Assembly (NCBI GenBank): GCA_019828565.1
Contig: JAHDYR010000038.1
Location: 1,240,001-1,304,000, forward strand
Direction: 5' to 3'
Source: Carpediemonas membranifera
Lineage: Eukaryota; Fornicata
Length of the DNA stretch: 64,000 nucleotides
The stretch's first letter is position 1. Every line of letters starts with the position of its first letter. The notes below the pieces were generated by a model. The model did no database searches. It saw only the letters and a list, made by a program, of their open reading frames with translations, and was not told where the DNA came from. Position numbers and translations under genes: made by a program. Positions 61,843 through 64,000 of the stretch are shown here, one piece after another.

Positions 61843-64000
61843 ATGAGTGACGATGTTAGTAACGACGCTTTCTGCTCACATAGCCACGCCGTAGACGCTT
61901 CATTGAAGCATTTGGAGAAGAAGAATCGGATGAGGAGGTTCCTCTCGATGAGGATGAGATGGCACGCGAGCGTGCTCGCATTATGGGCGACTACGGACAG
62001 GATGAGGATGAAAGGATCGCTGGCGATAATCTTGATGAGTTCTTCGCCGCTGATTACGCCGAGAATCCCGAGCTCGACAACTACGAGTCCGAAGGTCTCG
62101 ACGATGAAGTTCAGGAGCGGATCACGGCCGCGCAGGTCGCTGAGGCCACACGTGTCATCCACGAACGTGCACGCCGCGACATAGAGCATAACAGACGGAC
62201 CCCAGCAGCGCTTCTCCACATGGCCTGGCTCGACAACGACGAGGACGACATGGAGCAGCCCGAGGGCGTCAACCGCCTCCGGCTCGTCAGCCGCGCCAAC
62301 CGCGCGCTGCTGGAGCACGATCTTCCCGAGCCATCGCAGGCCGAGGAGACAACGATCGCGACGGATCCGCTCGACGGCGGGCAGATCTCGCCCGACCACA
62401 TCATCCGTCTGGCACAGTCCCTCGCTGACATCAAGGGCATGCCTATTGCATTCTCAGAGAACCCCGAGACGCAGCAGAGCGTGTACAATCTCTTCCTGAT
62501 CTTCTTGACCTTTTACCACGAGGAGAAGCGGGAGTCTGCCTTCTACCGCGACGCTGCGCAAAGCCTCTTCAACCAGGCCGACCCATCGAGCAAGTCCCCC
62601 AGTCTGGAGGTCGACCTTTCCCACATGACGGCGATGCACGAGCTGCTTCCTGGGATTGCTGTCGTTGACGCCTGTGAGTCGATGCGCAAGCTAATCCTGA
62701 CTGCGGCGCCCGCCCTCCTTCCAGTGCTCGACCAGGCGGCCACGGACTTTATCAAGCGCAACTTCCCGCTGTATGCAAGCCTGGAGGAGCCGCGGCCGTT
62801 CAAGGTCCGCTTCACCCAGCCCGAGAACGTCAACCGCATGGGTGACCTCTGCCAAGACACCGTTAACACGCTGGTGGCCCTCGATGGTGTCATCAGTCGC
62901 AGGTCTGAGCTTGTTCCCTGCCTTGTTGAGGCCACGTTCAGGTGCCAGGCCTGTGGCGGTGACGCGGCCCCAGTCAAGGTCACTGACCGCAACAGGGTCA
63001 CCCCACCCCGCGATTGCCCACACTGCTCCGCCCGCAACAAGTTCCGTCTGGAGCAGGTCGAGTCCCGCTACGAGAACTTCCGCCGCATCACCCTCACCGA
63101 GCCTCCAACAAGCGTCGAACCCGGCCGCATGCCGCTCAGCGTGGATGTGGTCTTGACAGACGATCTAGTAGACCTCGGCCGGCCCGGCGAGCTCATCACT
63201 GTCATCGGCGTCTTCACGGACAGCATCGACCCAGCCATTGCCCGCATGACGGGCTTCCCAGTGACTCGCACCGTGATCGAGGCCAACAACGTCATTTCTC
63301 CGGAAACCGAGCCCCATATCGCCGGTCTGGATGCCGAGCTCGAGCGCCTCAAGAACGAGCCGAACATCGAGCAGCGCGTGTGCAACAGTATCGCGCACAC
63401 CATCCACGGCCACGAGGACGCCAAGACCGCCATCGCATGCGCCCTGTTCAGCGGCGGAAACGTCGAGGGCTCGAGCGCCACGAAGAGGGGCGACTCGCAT
63501 GTGCTCCTCATCGGCGACCCGGGCCTGGCCAAGTCGCAGATGCTGATGTTCACTAAGAAGGTCGCGCCACGCCCTATCTACACCACCGGCAAGGGCGCTA
63601 GCGCAGTTGGTCTGACCGCTGCTGTGCGGCGAGACCCGATTAGCGGTGAAATGACGCTGCAGGCGGGCGCCCTCGTACTCTCTGACCGCGGTGTTTGCAT
63701 CATCGACGAGTTCGACAAGATGTCCGAGCAGGATCGGTCTGCCCTTCATGAGGGCATGGAGCAGCAGCGCATCTCCATCAACAAGGCCGGCATCAACGCC
63801 GAGCTCAACGCGAGGTCGACCGTTGTTGCTGCTGGAAACCCACGCTTCGGCAAGTACGATGTTAACCTGCCTTTGGCCGCGAATGTTGAGCTGTCGGATC
63901 CGATCTTGTCTAGATTCGATCTCATCATCGTTATGCGTGATACAATCGACCCTGACGAGGATGCGCGGCTCGTCCGCTTCGTCGCCAACAGAATTGCCAA
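61843..64000 (+). CDS. MCM2: MCM2 replicative helicase subunit (partial, runs off the window)
   Basis: Proposed exon 1 61,843-61,854 (MSDD), a 29-nt intron 61,855-61,883, exon 2 from 61,884 to the end (about 709 aa visible). An acidic N-terminus (GEEESDEEVPLDEDEM) is followed by PELDNYESEGLDDE, a hallmark of MCM2. Zinc finger CQACGG...CPHCSA. AAA+ core: Walker A IGDPGLAKSQML, Walker B VCIIDEFDKM, EGMEQQRISINKAGI, and arginine finger ILSRFDLIIVMRD. The window ends inside the sensor-2 region. The final part, including the winged helix, lies outside. All catalytic motifs seen are intact. Together with MCM6 this makes two of the six MCM2-7 genes adjacent in head-to-head orientation. Confidence 0.9.
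61855..61883 (+). other. putative 29-nt intron in MCM2
   Basis: GTTAGT...CACATAG: canonical GT-AG and a near-consensus donor. The MCM2 frame has a TAG just upstream (61,881-61,883) and no ATG after it, so an upstream exon is required; removing the intron joins MSDD to PRRRFIEAFGEEE. Confidence 0.65.

Noticed and set aside
1..64000. CRISPR arrays, bacterial operons or phage
   Set aside because: No repeat-spacer pattern; genes and elements are eukaryotic.

Overview
This is nuclear DNA of a GC-rich unicellular eukaryote with compact genes. The right part carries clear eukaryotic housekeeping genes: MCM2, MCM6, an Mtr4/Ski2-type helicase, a katanin p80-like protein and a Rav1/DmX-like protein. 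The left part is packed with eukaryotic retrotransposons. Three genes appear to need GT-AG introns of only 29-35 nt. A PAS sensor resembling the TmcB family, a cathepsin B-like protease without an obvious occluding loop, and RLE-type LINEs would fit a free-living metamonad/fornicate (Carpediemonas-like). That identification is inference; the sequence does not prove it.

Layout. Positions 1-15,030 hold four partial DIRS-like (tyrosine-recombinase) elements, all on the minus strand, and a tRNA-Arg(ACG) gene at 3,865-3,938. Two copies of a restriction-like-endonuclease LINE (LINE-A) lie in tandem just downstream of the tRNA terminator, separated and flanked by the same ~19-21 bp target duplication. 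A short third copy of LINE-A lies at 15,033-15,630. Positions 15,631-40,758 are one nested stack. LINE-B (plus strand, APE endonuclease, OTU-like and MAEL-like domains) is split twice. One split is by LINE-D (20,608-30,985), itself split by LINE-E (23,288-30,461), itself split by an internally deleted LINE-C (23,377-29,100). The other split is by a long, apparently full-length LINE-C (31,105-39,758) in the opposite orientation. Matching target-site duplications support every junction of these insertions. The two LINE-C copies produce a large inverted repeat. Positions 40,759-41,920 are a dead, diverged relative of LINE-A, followed by a possible host gene fragment.

Positions 42,278-64,000 are gene-dense. 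In order: a katanin p80-like gene (-) divergent from an Mtr4/Ski2-like helicase (+); a secreted saposin-like protein (+); a TmcB-like/PAS membrane protein (-); a 91-aa ORF (-); a cathepsin B-like protease (+); a 140-aa ORF (-); an Old-Yellow-Enzyme-family oxidoreductase (-); a Rav1/DmX-like protein (+); and MCM6 (-) head-to-head with MCM2 (+, running off the window). MCM2 and MCM6 are subunits of the same hexameric replicative helicase and share a 161-bp intergenic region.

The most unusual biology is in the retroelements. Two different APE-type LINE families each encode a protein region resembling the Maelstrom (MAEL) DnaQ/DEDD-like domain, which in animals belongs to piRNA silencing. An RLE LINE uses a tRNA-Arg gene 3' end as a reusable target while leaving the tRNA and its Pol III terminator intact. 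Most element ORFs are broken by one-base changes in homopolymer runs, so recent decay or long-read consensus errors should both be considered.
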